Positions 23,162 to 34,053 of a stretch of 64,000 nucleotides of DNA are shown in pieces. Both the position numbers and the translations under genes were made by a program. Numbering within the stretch: position 1 is the stretch's first letter; each line of letters opens with the position of its first letter. Source of the DNA: Choanephora cucurbitarum. Taxonomy: Eukaryota; Mucoromycota; Mucoromycetes; Mucorales; Choanephoraceae. The notes beneath the pieces were generated by a model. The model searched no databases and had not been told where the DNA came from. It saw nothing but the letters and a program-made list of their open reading frames with translations. The stretch spans positions 248,001-312,000 of the forward strand of contig JAIWNI010000001.1 of assembly GCA_025331435.1 (NCBI GenBank), read 5' to 3'.

Positions 23162-24476
23162 TCACGCTTGATCTGCTTGTTGCAAAATAGCATGATAATT
23201 AGCTGTATTTCTCTTCAAAATGTCCATCACTGGACCTAACAAACGAATGAAGGCTGCTTTTCCTAAAGTGACACATTTTAAATCACCTTTAGCTACTACA
23301 GTAGCAGCTCTTGGTTTATCATGAATCAAAGCCAATTCTATAACAAACAAAAGGAAAGTTAGATTTCATTACTTTTAAGAAAAGATGACTTGCCTCCAAA
23401 GTAATCGCCCTTTTTCAGTTCATTGACTTGCTCTTGTGTATCAAAACCTGGCTTTTGATAATAACAGACAGCTGCCCCTTTCTCAATCAAATAAAAGCTT
23501 TCACCTGGATCACCCTGTCGAAGAACAACATCACCATCATGAAACCAGACAGGCTCCAAGGCATCTGCAATCTTGTGTCTTTCAGCCAATTCAAGTGATG
23601 TCAACAGAGGAACATATTCAAGGAATTTCTCATGCAACTGTCTCTTTTCAGCATTTGTCTCCATCAACATGGATCGGAAAGAGATACGGTCCAAGGCCCA
23701 TAAGATGGCATTTGAGGTAGCCTGGATGGTGGCTGCTCTAGGTGCATTGTACATCAAGGCCAATTCACCAAAACTGCCTCCTCGATGATACTCAGTTACC
23801 TTTCTATCATCCACAAAGCAATCAAGTGTACCCTCTGAGACAATGTAGAAATAATCGCCTACAGCACCTTGTTCAATCACAAAACTGCCTGCCTCAAATC
23901 TCTTTTCTTCCATGGAGTCGATCACGTCCTGTAGTTGTTCTTGTTCTACTGTACGGAACAGAAAATGATTCTGAAGGGAGTGTGAAATCAGATCAGCCTC
24001 TGCCTCTGGTTTCTTTTGTAAGCCTCTCTTTTTCTTTTTCGATTGGTTCGATAATGAAGGTTGCATGGATTCAGCACTGACAGATACACGACGGTTCTTT
24101 GGAAAACCGGTAGAGATAAATTGAGGTAAATCTTGTGAGACACTATCATTCTCTTCTTCTTCATCATCATCATCTGGTTCCGTCGTTGTGATCATAGGCG
24201 TTGTTTCACGCATAAATGAATCACTTGGGTGTGTAATGACATCTTTATTGTTTGTTTAGAAAAAAAAATCCAATCAAGTCTTTTTTTCTCGCTCTTACCT
24301 TGTGTCCAATGTGTTTGATCTCTTATCTTTGATCTTTCGTTATTTAAACGCTGTAAAAAGAAATTAAAGCAGAATTGAAGGACATCTTCTGGTTGATTCT
24401 GAATGACTTGTTTGTTCAATTCATTCATTAAAACCTGATATTCATGCTGTTGACTTGAACGACTTTCTCTTGACAT
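23162..24476 (-). CDS. pkaR: cAMP-dependent protein kinase regulatory subunit
   Basis: Binds and inhibits the PKA catalytic subunit until cAMP is bound. Exons 24299-24476, 23394-24242 and 23162-23337 give 400 aa. Residues about 10-50 form the RIIa-like dimerisation/docking helix pair. An acidic linker leads to the inhibitor site RRVS at about residues 110-113; Ser in place of the pseudosubstrate Ala/Gly makes this a phosphorylatable, type II-like subunit. Two cyclic-nucleotide-binding domains follow, each with the phosphate-binding cassette: FGELALMYNAPRAAT and FGELALIHDKPRAAT. The second cassette is created only by splicing. Its intron (23338-23393) begins GCAAGT instead of GT, a GC-AG intron. 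Bcy1 and PkaR family features are complete, so the gene looks functional. Confidence 0.95.
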
Positions 24477-24576
24477 GATACACGATAGAATGAAAAGAAG
24501 AAAAGAAAAAAAAAAGAAGAAGAAAAATGACCGAGTTTTATTTGAATAAGAATCAGAACTTGACCTATCATAAAAT

Positions 24577-25327
24577 TTACTTTGGTAATTCAAACTTTTC
24601 ACCATGAAGCACTTTGACATAATAAATATAGAAAAAGTCACTATAGAGAACAGTTTGAATCATACCGGCCACCCAAGCAACCCAATCAGTATAACCTTCG
24701 TCCATATACCGATAGATCCAATTGAGCAGATAGAGTGTTCGATAAGCACCCAAGGCAAACAGATAATGTGTGGTAATCGTCTCTGCTTCTCCTGTCTTTT
24801 GTAACATGAAAAGTTGAGGTAAGATAGCTACTGATTCCAACCAGATAGAGAAGCTCCATAAGATCTAGTTGTTTGAACAAGTTAGATGACCATGATTTCT
24901 TAACAATAGGTTCATTCTACCTCAATGGTTGTATAGAGATAAGTAGACGCAAAACCTGCTACAAGAGCACCTAGGATCAGATATTCAGTATGAAATGTGT
25001 CTAAACTGGCATCATAGGTAGCATGGTATTTTTGATACATTAGATAGACGATAAAGAGAGAAGAGCCAATAAAGAACAGTTTCATTAGCGTGTTGTAGAT
25101 AGAAAAGTGCTTTACAAACAAATCTAGGTATCTGGTGATAAAGACAAGTGAGTAGAGTAATTGAGATTTGAATGAAATGCCTAAGTATCAGAGTGAGTAT
25201 CCATGCCTCCTTTTTCATTTTAGAATGGTATTTCACCTGCGCATGATTTTGTCTTTTGGATTTTATGTAAAAGAATAAGAATGGACGCTAAATGCGTCAA
25301 ATCAGCTGTAAGACGAAAGATGTTCAT
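24577..25327 (-). CDS. ERD2: ER lumen protein retaining receptor (KDEL/HDEL receptor) ERD2
   Basis: Seven-TM Golgi receptor that retrieves ER residents carrying C-terminal KDEL/HDEL. Exons 25237-25327, 24921-25180 and 24577-24864 give 212 aa, exactly the family size. Landmarks are [16 protein letters not shown] at the N-terminus, [64 protein letters not shown] and DFFYIYY near the end. The first exon is short and becomes visible only through the family match. The gene stands head-to-tail behind pkaR, 100 nt from its start, and diverges from MIC19. Confidence 0.97.
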
Positions 25328-25786
25328 TTCTCTTCGCTTGTTTGTGATAGTGAAGAAAAGAAATGTGGAAAAACAAAAGATGGTTCATGACTTGAGTGCT
25401 TTCTGTTGTCTACATTTATTGCAAATTCAACTGCTAATTCACTTTTCATACCTACAGAATGTTTCCTTTTCTTTTTATTTAGAATTCAGATCAAGTATCT
25501 ATGAAAGAGAAATACCTGGGATTTGAAAGCGTAAAACATTAGATTCATGCAATATTAAAAGGAGCATAAAGACCTTAGCAAGCTACAATAATTTCTTGAG
25601 ACCTCTTATTCACTTTCTTTAAATACAATCACACACTTTACACAGAGATCCTTAGGATACCTTTAAAGACGAAAGCTATAAGAAGCAACTGACTTTCAAT
25701 CGCACCATCAACAAGATAGAAAAATGTCCCTGCTAAAATCTTCATTTTTTTTTGTTTCTCTTTTTTGTTTTCTGCATCTTGTCATA
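25328..25786. promoter_or_regulatory. Divergent intergenic region ERD2 / MIC19
   Basis: A 459-nt stretch between two divergent genes, A+T-rich with T-runs close to the MIC19 start. A small open frame opposite ERD2 exon 1 has no domain and is not called. Promoter function is inferred from orientation. Confidence 0.4.
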
Positions 25787-26487
25787 ATGGGAGCAACACA
25801 ATCCAAGACTTCAGAACCTGTGATCTTTTATAACCAAAGCTCTCCTCTTCAGGTACTGTTGAGAGACAACACTCGAGATACAAAGAAAGTTCTAATGATG
25901 TTCTCTAGTTCCCTCAAACCTTTGTTGAACCTGTTGAGACAAAGCAGGTAAGAAGCCATAGCATTTCTTTTCTGTTCTACTTACCCTATCTATTAGCCTC
26001 CTGCTGAAGTATCCAACGAAAAGATTGAACAACTTGTCCGTGAACGTGTTGCCGAGGAATTAAAGCGTGCCAAAGAACAACAAGAACAGGCCAACAGACG
26101 CACTTATGGTGAATTGGCTAAACAAAACATTCAAAATGATCACAACTCAATTGCTATGTCTGAAGACATTGAAGGCATGATTCAACAATTAAAGAGGTAT
26201 TAGAAAACACAAGTCGGGGTTTCTTCAGTTTGCTTATCCTCCCCCTTTTTTTTTGGTGAATAGATCCGCTCCTTCAGATATACCTGATGTGATTGCTAAA
26301 AAGCAAGAAGCTTTGATTGTTTGTTACAAGTAAATACTTTATTAGTTCTTTGCTGTCATGAAATACTAACCTATCTCTCTACAGAAACAACCAAACAAGA
26401 CCTTTAGATTGTTGGGAAGAAGTTGAACAATTCAAGCATGCAGTTGCCGATGAAAAGAAACGATTTATTGCTGCTCACCAACGATAA
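25787..26487 (+). CDS. MIC19: MICOS subunit MIC19 (CHCHD3/6-like)
   Basis: Peripheral inner-membrane subunit of the MICOS complex, which holds crista junctions. Five exons (25787-25852, 25909-25947, 25997-26196, 26264-26329, 26385-26487) give 157 aa. It starts MGATQSKTSEPVIFYN: Gly2 is a potential N-myristoylation site, and the PVIFYN...LQFPQTFVE pattern is typical of the family. A coiled coil follows (VRERVAEELKRAKEQQEQ). The C-terminal CHCH-like region has a single CX10C pair (VCYKNNQTRPLDC), as in fungal Mic19. An upstream in-frame methionine 21 codons earlier would prepend a hydrophobic stretch and block myristoylation, so the MGATQ start was chosen. The gene is convergent with the MFS transporter, 72 nt between stops. 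Confidence 0.85.
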
Positions 26488-26559
26488 ATCATACATCTTT
26501 TCTCAACTTATTGTAGATTATCACACAACTTTTTTTTTTTTTATAAAAGATTTATTCTT

Positions 26560-28475
26560 CTATTTTACATTTTTAAGTTGACAGTTTCTTAAACCAAAAG
26601 TGACAGTCCAGGAAAGGACAGAGGTAACGACAGCAAACAGGAGAGCAGTATGGATTGATTTCTGAAGTGCACCAAGCACAATGACCTGCATTTCGGGTGC
26701 CAGTGTACGTATCTTTGTGATTGAACTGCGTACAAATTCAATCAGATCAGCTGCTTCAGGACCCTGAATGGACTGATAGAGTATGGACTTGAAGCTGGAT
26801 TGCATCAGGGCAGCAGAGATAGTACTGCCCGATAACCAACCTGTGGATCGGAACAAGAAGATCATGGAAGTAGCCGAGGCTGTTTCGTGATGTTGAATGT
26901 CAGCCACCAAGGCTACCATGGTAGCTACAAACGTGAGACCGAAAATGAAGCCCTCTCCGTTCATACATAACAGGTAGTACCATAGAGGCTGTCCAGGTTG
27001 CCACATGTAAATTCCCAAAGCAACCAGTACATGGCAACTCATGACTGTCTGAACAAAATGCTTGTAATAACCAGTGACACCTAAGCGACGACCTGAGTAA
27101 TAACAACCAAAGGCAACCAGAATGGATCGAGGAAAGACCCATAATCCGGCAGAAGAAGGATTATAGCCCAAGACGCCCTATACATAAGTTTGAGTTAAAA
27201 CCATAAGACATCTAGCTTTCATGATGTTACCATAAAATACTGAGGAATCAAATAACTCATGGTCATGGTCGATTGAGATAAAAAGAAATTGTTCAAGCAG
27301 ACAGCCATCACATTTCGATTTTTGATCAATGTGCGTGAAATCAAAGGTGAGGTTGCACCATAGAATTCATATAGACCAAATCCAGTAAAGAGAAGGGCAG
27401 CAGACACCAGTAAGAGGACGATCCAGGGATTACTCCAGGCATGTGTGTTACCACCCAGGGAGGTGCTTGTCACAAAGCAGACATTAGCCATCAACAACAA
27501 AAGGGCACCCACCATATCGATCTGACCTAAACTGGCAGGTGCTTGCTTCTTGTCTAGATTGTAGTTTTCTAATCTGTATACATAACAGTACAGAATAAAC
27601 AGACAGAAGGGTATATTGATATAGAAGCAATAGCGCCATCCTAATGTGTCGTTGATCATGCCACCCAAGGGAGCACCCACTGTAGTACCAATCTTAATGA
27701 AAATCAGTTGAATAAGTCATGTTTAATCTCTGTTAAAGCTTACTGTCTGAGCCATGTTCACATAAGCTTGATATTGACCACGTTGCCGCATTGGCACTAG
27801 ATCGTGTATGACAACAGAGGCCATGGTCATGATACCTCCACCTCCAAGACCAGCAATTGCACGTGCAATGCTCAACTGAACCATCGATCCAGCAGCACCG
27901 CACAGAAGGGAGCCCAAGAGAAAGAAACAGACAATGGTCACTAGAGTCGTTTTTCGACCATAGATATCTGATAATTTACCATCTATCATCCCAAATCAGC
28001 CATGTCTTCTGTAGGTAGGATCAGTGGAGTGACTTACATAAGGGCTGTACTGCAGAAGTACTTAACATATAAGAAGTCATGATCCAGACAGAGAGATTGG
28101 AGCTAATGAAGAGGGGATCAATAGGTCTATCGTTCAATGAAATGACCTTCTCATTGTTACCTTTGGAATTCAGTGCCAATCTCATTAAAGATCGTAACCA
28201 CAATAGAGGTATCCAGGGCTGCTAAAAAGGCTCCTGTAGACAGACTGGCTAGTGGCATCAGCTATCTAGAGTTCAATGTGTCTGTAGTCATGATCTTACC
28301 ACCAGACAACCATTGTCAATGAAATGTTGCCTAGATGAGGCTCCCAATCATCCTTTGATTGACCTTCTTCTAAGGTCTTAGAGAGACTGCCATAGTTTTC
28401 TCCTTCTTCTATCACAATTGTTGCACTGGAAGATGATTGACTGTGTATCAGAGGTGTTCTTTCTTTCACAGTCAT
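26560..28475 (-). CDS. MFS multidrug/basic amino acid transporter, DHA2 family (14 TM)
   Basis: Proton-coupled exporter of the DHA2 family (relatives of fungal Vba/Azr1/Sge1-type transporters). Exons run from a hydrophilic N-terminus (MTVKERTPLIHSQ...) at 28475 to the stop at 26560, with introns around 28262-28299, 28102-28160, 27989-28030, 27690-27744 and 27180-27231. Motif A is visible as YGKLSDIYGRKTT after splicing. The D1-like segment is GAFLAALDTSIVVT and the motif C-like segment is IGTTVGAPLGGMINDTLGWR followed by YINIP. Substrate cannot be deduced. The junction of exon 1 and exon 2 does not join in frame with the consensus GTAAG donor and the CTGATG acceptor: one nucleotide is missing. 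Either the splice differs, the start is internal, or a frameshift is present. Confidence 0.8.
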
Positions 28476-29254
28476 TTCTTGATGAGAAAATAAGAAAGAA
28501 AGAAAAAGAGAAATTGAGTAAATCAGGTTCAAATACCCTTTTTTTTTTGAAATGACATTTTTTTTATATCCATTTTAAGATAATTTAAAAAAAAAAGCCT
28601 ATTTGAACAACATACTTTACTCCCTAACTACACAACAGATGAAATTCCCTTTTTATTTCTCAAATAGAATGATTTTTACTATTAAAGAAAAACAGCAAAA
28701 ATATCTCTTATGCTTGAAATGACGAATCTAAACCTTTAAATAACGACATTTGACTTGTTTGTATACACAACATATGTCGCAATTTTTAGTCAAGTAAGCT
28801 CATCTTATCTCACTTTATAGTCTATCAAAGTAACACACACTCGCTTTATTTAGAAATAAAAAAAAAGATTACAGTGCAAAAGCAGGAGGACTAGACAGAG
28901 ACAGAACAGAGTTGTTCACCTGAAAATAACTTAGAATGAGAAGGGATCCTTATACACAGGGGAGTCATTCTATTCACATGTTTTTCATGGGAAATATGTG
29001 ACTATCTAGAGGTGTAGGAGACTGCAATCCTTACTTCATGAAATTTGATATGGCTTATAGACAAACTTACAGAGACAGGTGATCTAGTCATTGTAACAAC
29101 CTATGAGCCAATCATGCTGTAGGTTGATCAGATTTAGGTGCAATAAATTCATTGGACTATGTAAGGTGCATTCAAGCTCAAACAAAATATGCCTTTGTTG
29201 TATATGTATGTACAGTAAGATTCAACTTTTATTTCAAAGCAAAAAAAATTTTTT
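28476..29254. other. Intergenic region between MFS transporter and ETFDH
   Basis: About 780 nt upstream of the minus-strand transporter and downstream of the minus-strand ETFDH gene. It contains A/T homopolymer runs (for example near 28545-28562, 28588-28598 and 28859-28866) and no recognisable coding sequence. Confidence 0.5.
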
Positions 29255-31268
29255 TTAAGTCCAAACATATTGAGGTCCTCCACCACCCTCAGGGACAGTC
29301 CAATCAATGTTCTGTGAGGGATCCTTGATATCACAAGTCTTACAGTGAATACAGTTTTGAGAGTTGATCTGAAGACGCTTTTCTCCAGGCTTACTTTCAT
29401 CATCCACATATTCATAGACACCAGCTTAAGAACCAGTAAATACACTAGCCATGATCATTTTCCATCTTCACTTACCTGGACAGAATCTATTTTCAGGACC
29501 ATCAAAGATAGCCAAGTTTCTTTCGACAGGAACATCTTTATCACGAATACGTAAATGAACAGGTTGGTTTTCTGCATGGTTAGTACCAGTACGAGAGACA
29601 TTGGTCAAGAGATCAAATGAGATGACACCATCAGGCTTAGGATAATCAATTGGCTTACTCTCACTATGAAGAAACAATCAATACATATTATTCTTCTATT
29701 TCTTATCTACTTACGCAGCTGTCTTCATGCATTCCCAATCTGCCTTCTTATGCTTAAAGGTCCAAGGTGTACGGCCCTTCAAGAATAAGGTATCAAGACC
29801 AGAATAGGCTAGACCACCATAGAGACCCAAGGGACTATGGAAAGAAGGTTGTACATTACGTACTTCATACAGTTCCTTATAGACCCAAGATTGCTTGATG
29901 TTCTCTTCATAGTTATCCAACAAGACAGTACCTTCTGCTTCACTAAAGATCTTGTCAAAGGCAGATTCAGCAGCAAGCATACCTGATTTCATGGCTGTAT
30001 GTGTACCCTTGATCTTGGGCACATTCAAGAAACCAGCTGTACAGCCAATCAAGGCACCACCAGGAAAAGCCAACTTGGGAATAGACTGATAGCCACCTTC
30101 ATTCAATGCTCTGGCACCATAAGAGATACATTTGCCACCTTCCAACAGACTCTTGACAGAGGGATGATGTTTGAACTGTTGGAATGTCTTGTAAGGGCTA
30201 AGGTAAGGGTTATCATAGTCAAGACCGACCACTAGACCCAAGGCAACAAGATGACGTTCAGGTTCAAAGTGATAGATGAAACTACCACAATAGGTATGGA
30301 TATCGGCAGGCCAGCCTACAGTGTGTGTGACTGATCCAGAATTGTGCTTCTCTGGCAATACCTCCCATACTTCCTTAAGACCAATACCATACTTTTGAGG
30401 TCCACTTTCATCCCGAAGACCAAACTTCTTTGTCAAGCCTTTGGTAAGGGAACCATGACAACCTTCAGCAAACAAAGTCACTTTAGCCTGAATGGCCATA
30501 CCTCGTTCATAGGTATCCTAAAAAAAAAAAAAAATTAGATTTTTCCCATATTATCATCGTGGGAATGTTTACTTTGGGTTCGAAATTCTTATCCAGACCA
30601 ACATCATTCAATGTAACACCACTGACGCTGCCATCTTCACTGTAGCGTACTTCACTAGCAGCAAAACCAGGATAGATCTCAACACCCAATTCCTCTGCTT
30701 GTTCACCTAACCATTTGACAAAGTTACTGAGAGAGACAATGTAGTTACCCTTGTTGTTCATATGAGGAGGGTGAGGGAGAGGAATGGAGAGTGATTTGGT
30801 CAAGAAACGCATGTTATCCTGAGTGACGGGTGTGTTGAGGGGAGCACCTTTCTCTTGCCAGTCTGGAATCAATTCATCCAGGGCTCTGGGTTCAATGACA
30901 GCACCACTGAGGGTATGAGCACCAATTTCACCTGCCTTCTCAACAACCATCACACGGCATTCCTTGCCTTGTTCGTTAGCCAATTGTTTGAGACGAATGG
31001 CAGCAGAGAGACCGGCAGGACCAGCACCGACAATGACAACGTCTGCTTCGTCTATGAACTGTTCACCACGACGGGGATCGTCTTCAGGTAAACTCTCTCT
31101 GTCCATAGGGATCCAAAGTGATCGACTGGCAGAAGTTGAAAAGGCATAAAGACCTGTAGAGCGAATGGCCATAGAAGGGCGGATCACTGCTGTAGGGCGA
31201 CTGACAAGTGTGTTGCTGACACGAGGCAAGACTGCCTTTAAACGGTGTCTTACTGTGTTTCTGAACAT
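29255..31268 (-). CDS. ETFDH: Electron transfer flavoprotein-ubiquinone oxidoreductase
   Basis: Mitochondrial inner-membrane FAD and 4Fe-4S enzyme that passes electrons from ETF, reduced by acyl-CoA and amino acid dehydrogenases, to ubiquinone. Exons 30573-31268, 29715-30517, 29476-29663 and 29255-29424 give 618 aa, the family length. An N-terminal basic, Ser/Arg-rich presequence of about 60 residues precedes the FAD-binding [14 protein letters not shown] motif. Other landmarks are [29 protein letters not shown] and the [15 protein letters not shown] segment. The C-terminus carries the four cluster cysteines: RFCPGAGVYEY and [16 protein letters not shown]. The gene looks intact. It is followed upstream on the same strand by the striatin gene. 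Confidence 0.97.
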
Positions 31269-31579
31269 AGAGAGAGTGGGGAGTGAAAATAAAAAAAAAG
31301 TAAAAAACAGAAAAAAAAAAAAAAAGGAGAAATCCAAGTCTTATGTGATTCGTAGCATATCTTTCACATGAACAAAAAGGATTCGCTAAAGAGCACGTGA
31401 CTCATTGCGATTGAAGTAAAGCAATGGCGGATCTGAAAAAAAAAATCTCTCATTCTTTTTTTTAAGCAGACAATCATCAAGACTGTTACTAATATGGTGT
31501 TTAATAAATGAAGCCTTATACTTACAAAGAAGAAAGATTTATATAGAGAAGAGGTATCAAAGCAAAAAAAGAAAAAAAG

Positions 31580-34053
31580 TTAATGATGACTATGATGGTA
31601 TATCTTGACAATAGCATCTGCACCACCACTCATCATCCAAGGGAAAGTAGGATGGAATTGAGTACTGAGGACACCTTCATCACCCTTCTTTCTATGGGCT
31701 GAGAATTCTTGTATACATGATTTTGAAGCATAATCCCATAAACGAATAGATGAATCATGACCCCCAGATACAATGGTAGTGCCTGTAGAATCGATATCTA
31801 GACTGGTCACAGCATCTAAATGGCCTGCTACTGATTGAATGCATTCACCTAACCTATCATTAGTACAGCCCCTATTTCCCATTTGCTTTTTTATTTACCT
31901 GATCTTAAATCAAAAAACTTGATCTGTCTATCTTCATGACCAGATATCAAAATGGGTGCTGTTGGATGAGTGATGATACGATTGATCTGAGTGGCAGGTG
32001 TGTTGTCTATTATTTAGAGTGAATTACAGTGTATTGCATACAAATAAGCTGGTATTACCATAAGCATCATCACTTCCTTTCAATGTCATGATAATTTGGC
32101 CTGTTTCAATATGATAGAGTCGTATCTTTGCATTCACAAATGAGACAGCAATCTGACTAGGATCTATCTGATGAAAGGCAAGTGAAGTAGGTGCAACTGA
32201 TAGATAGGTTTAGTATCTGTGTCCCATAAAAGTAGGTGCTTACTCTTTTCACTGATTGAATCTTCATTGATACCATCATATGTCCATGAAGATTTCAATA
32301 AACTCGTATTTGATTGTGTATCCCATATCTTGACAGTACCATCTGCAGAAGCAGAAGCAAGTAAATCATGCTGTTCATGAGGTGATAATCTAAAGTCCCA
32401 AATGGCATCTGTATGTCCCACATAGGTAGCTATACTAAGTGATGGATCTTATAGCAATCATCAATATAAAGAATTCAAATAACAGAATACCACATTTACC
32501 TGTGGGTGAAAAGATGCTTTTGTCTTCAGTAGGCAATTGCCATACACGAATAGTTGAATCTAATGAAGCAGAATAGACTCTGTTCTGTGTAGATGAGATG
32601 GCTACAGATGTCACTATGTTGGTATGTCCTCTAAAGGTAATACTGGGATCTGCTTCTTCATGTGAAGCCCTTTCAAGCTATGTTAGGCTTCTTTTGTAGA
32701 ACAAAGAAACACCATGACTAAGCTTACTTTACTTTTTTGATCCATCTTTAATAGCTGCTCTTTTCAGATTCCATATCTTGACTGTACCATCATCAGATCC
32801 TGAAGCAGCAATCATTTCCTTTGAATGAAAACTGACTGTTCTAACAGAATCTAGATGACTGTGTTTGTAGAATATCAGTAAAATCATACCAAAATGAATA
32901 AATTCATACTTTTTTTTTTTACCCTTTAATAGTAATCCTAGGTCTCCATATTTTAGGTTGAAGTAACTGTTGGCTGTCCATCTCATTTGTCTATAGAGTC
33001 ACTTTAATCATTCTTTCTGTTGATATTCATAATACATCATCATTACCTGATTATCATCCAAATCATGTTGTTTAGTTGTATTTTTATCTGCATTCTTAAG
33101 CATCTTCAATACTTTATCCTCAGGTAAATGAAACTCTTCTTGAATACGCATAGAAAGTGCTTCATTATCTTGGTGTTGCGATGAATTCTCGTTCTGTTCT
33201 TTCATGTTATTGATCATGGCTACTTCATCTACATTAGCAGGTACTTCTAGATCCACAGGTTCTTCATTTAGATTGGATTTCTTAGGACTCTGCTTTTTTG
33301 GTGCTTTGTTGTTCTGTCCAGAGCGTTGTGTTGGACGTGAGGTAATATTGAGATTGGGAGTGGGTCGTTTGGGACCAAGTGATGATCGATCATTAGGTGT
33401 TGCTGAGCGTGATATCACAGAAGATGCTAATGCGTTTGTCATTGGTAACTTGGTGGGTAATGAAGTTAGATAGTTGATTTCCTGTAGGCATCTTTGTATC
33501 ATAGTCAGTTATTCTTTTCTTTGCTTATCAAACCTATTTAACTTACGATTTCAAGACATCTCGACTCCTTTCTTTTAATTTGGTATCTATTTGAATAGGT
33601 GAAGCTATTTTACAACAAAAAAGTTAAATAGACTATCACAGTCAAATCCATAGTAAATACCTAAATCAACAGCAGGCTGATGGATAGTCTGAGTGGTATA
33701 TTCTTCTTCTGTTGTGTCACTAGTGTGTCTTTTCCTGATTTTCTCCTTAAATTTCACTCTCTTCTTTTATATAGATTTCTTACCTTTCTTGTCTTAGGGC
33801 ATATTCTAACATCTTTACTCGCTTCATCAACGTCACTTTTACATTCTCTATGCCTCTTCTTTCACCTTCTAATAGGGCAATACGAGCCTAGAATGATGAT
33901 AAGTAAACTACTCTCTTCTTGTCTATTCTTACCTACTTTGAGTTCAGCTTTCTCAATAGTCCATTCGTTTCTTTCACGTTCAAATTTCCTCCATTCTGCT
34001 TGCAAAAAATGCAAAACACCAGGTAAAGTGTATTCCATAGATGACTCAGACAT
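31580..34053 (-). CDS. Striatin-like WD40 scaffold of the STRIPAK complex
   Basis: Striatins are the regulatory B'''-type subunits that assemble PP2A and GCK kinases into STRIPAK, controlling hyphal fusion, development and polarity in fungi. The protein is spread over many short exons. The N-terminal striatin domain is clear: YTLPGVLHFLQAEWRKFE, then RIALLEGERRGIENVK and MLEYALRQER, which form the caveolin-binding and coiled-coil region. A Ser/Pro/Asn-rich linker follows. The C-terminal half carries WD40 repeats such as ASGSDDGTVKIWNLK, SASADGTVKIWDTQ and VSGGHDSSIRLWDYA. It ends MSGGADAIVKIYHHSHH, like other striatins. The start is the ATG at 34051-34053; the exact borders of several middle exons were not fixed. 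Confidence 0.88.

Noticed and set aside
23436..24080. Plus-strand open frames opposite the PKA regulatory subunit
   Set aside because: They overlap the well-supported pkaR exon on the other strand and show no family features.
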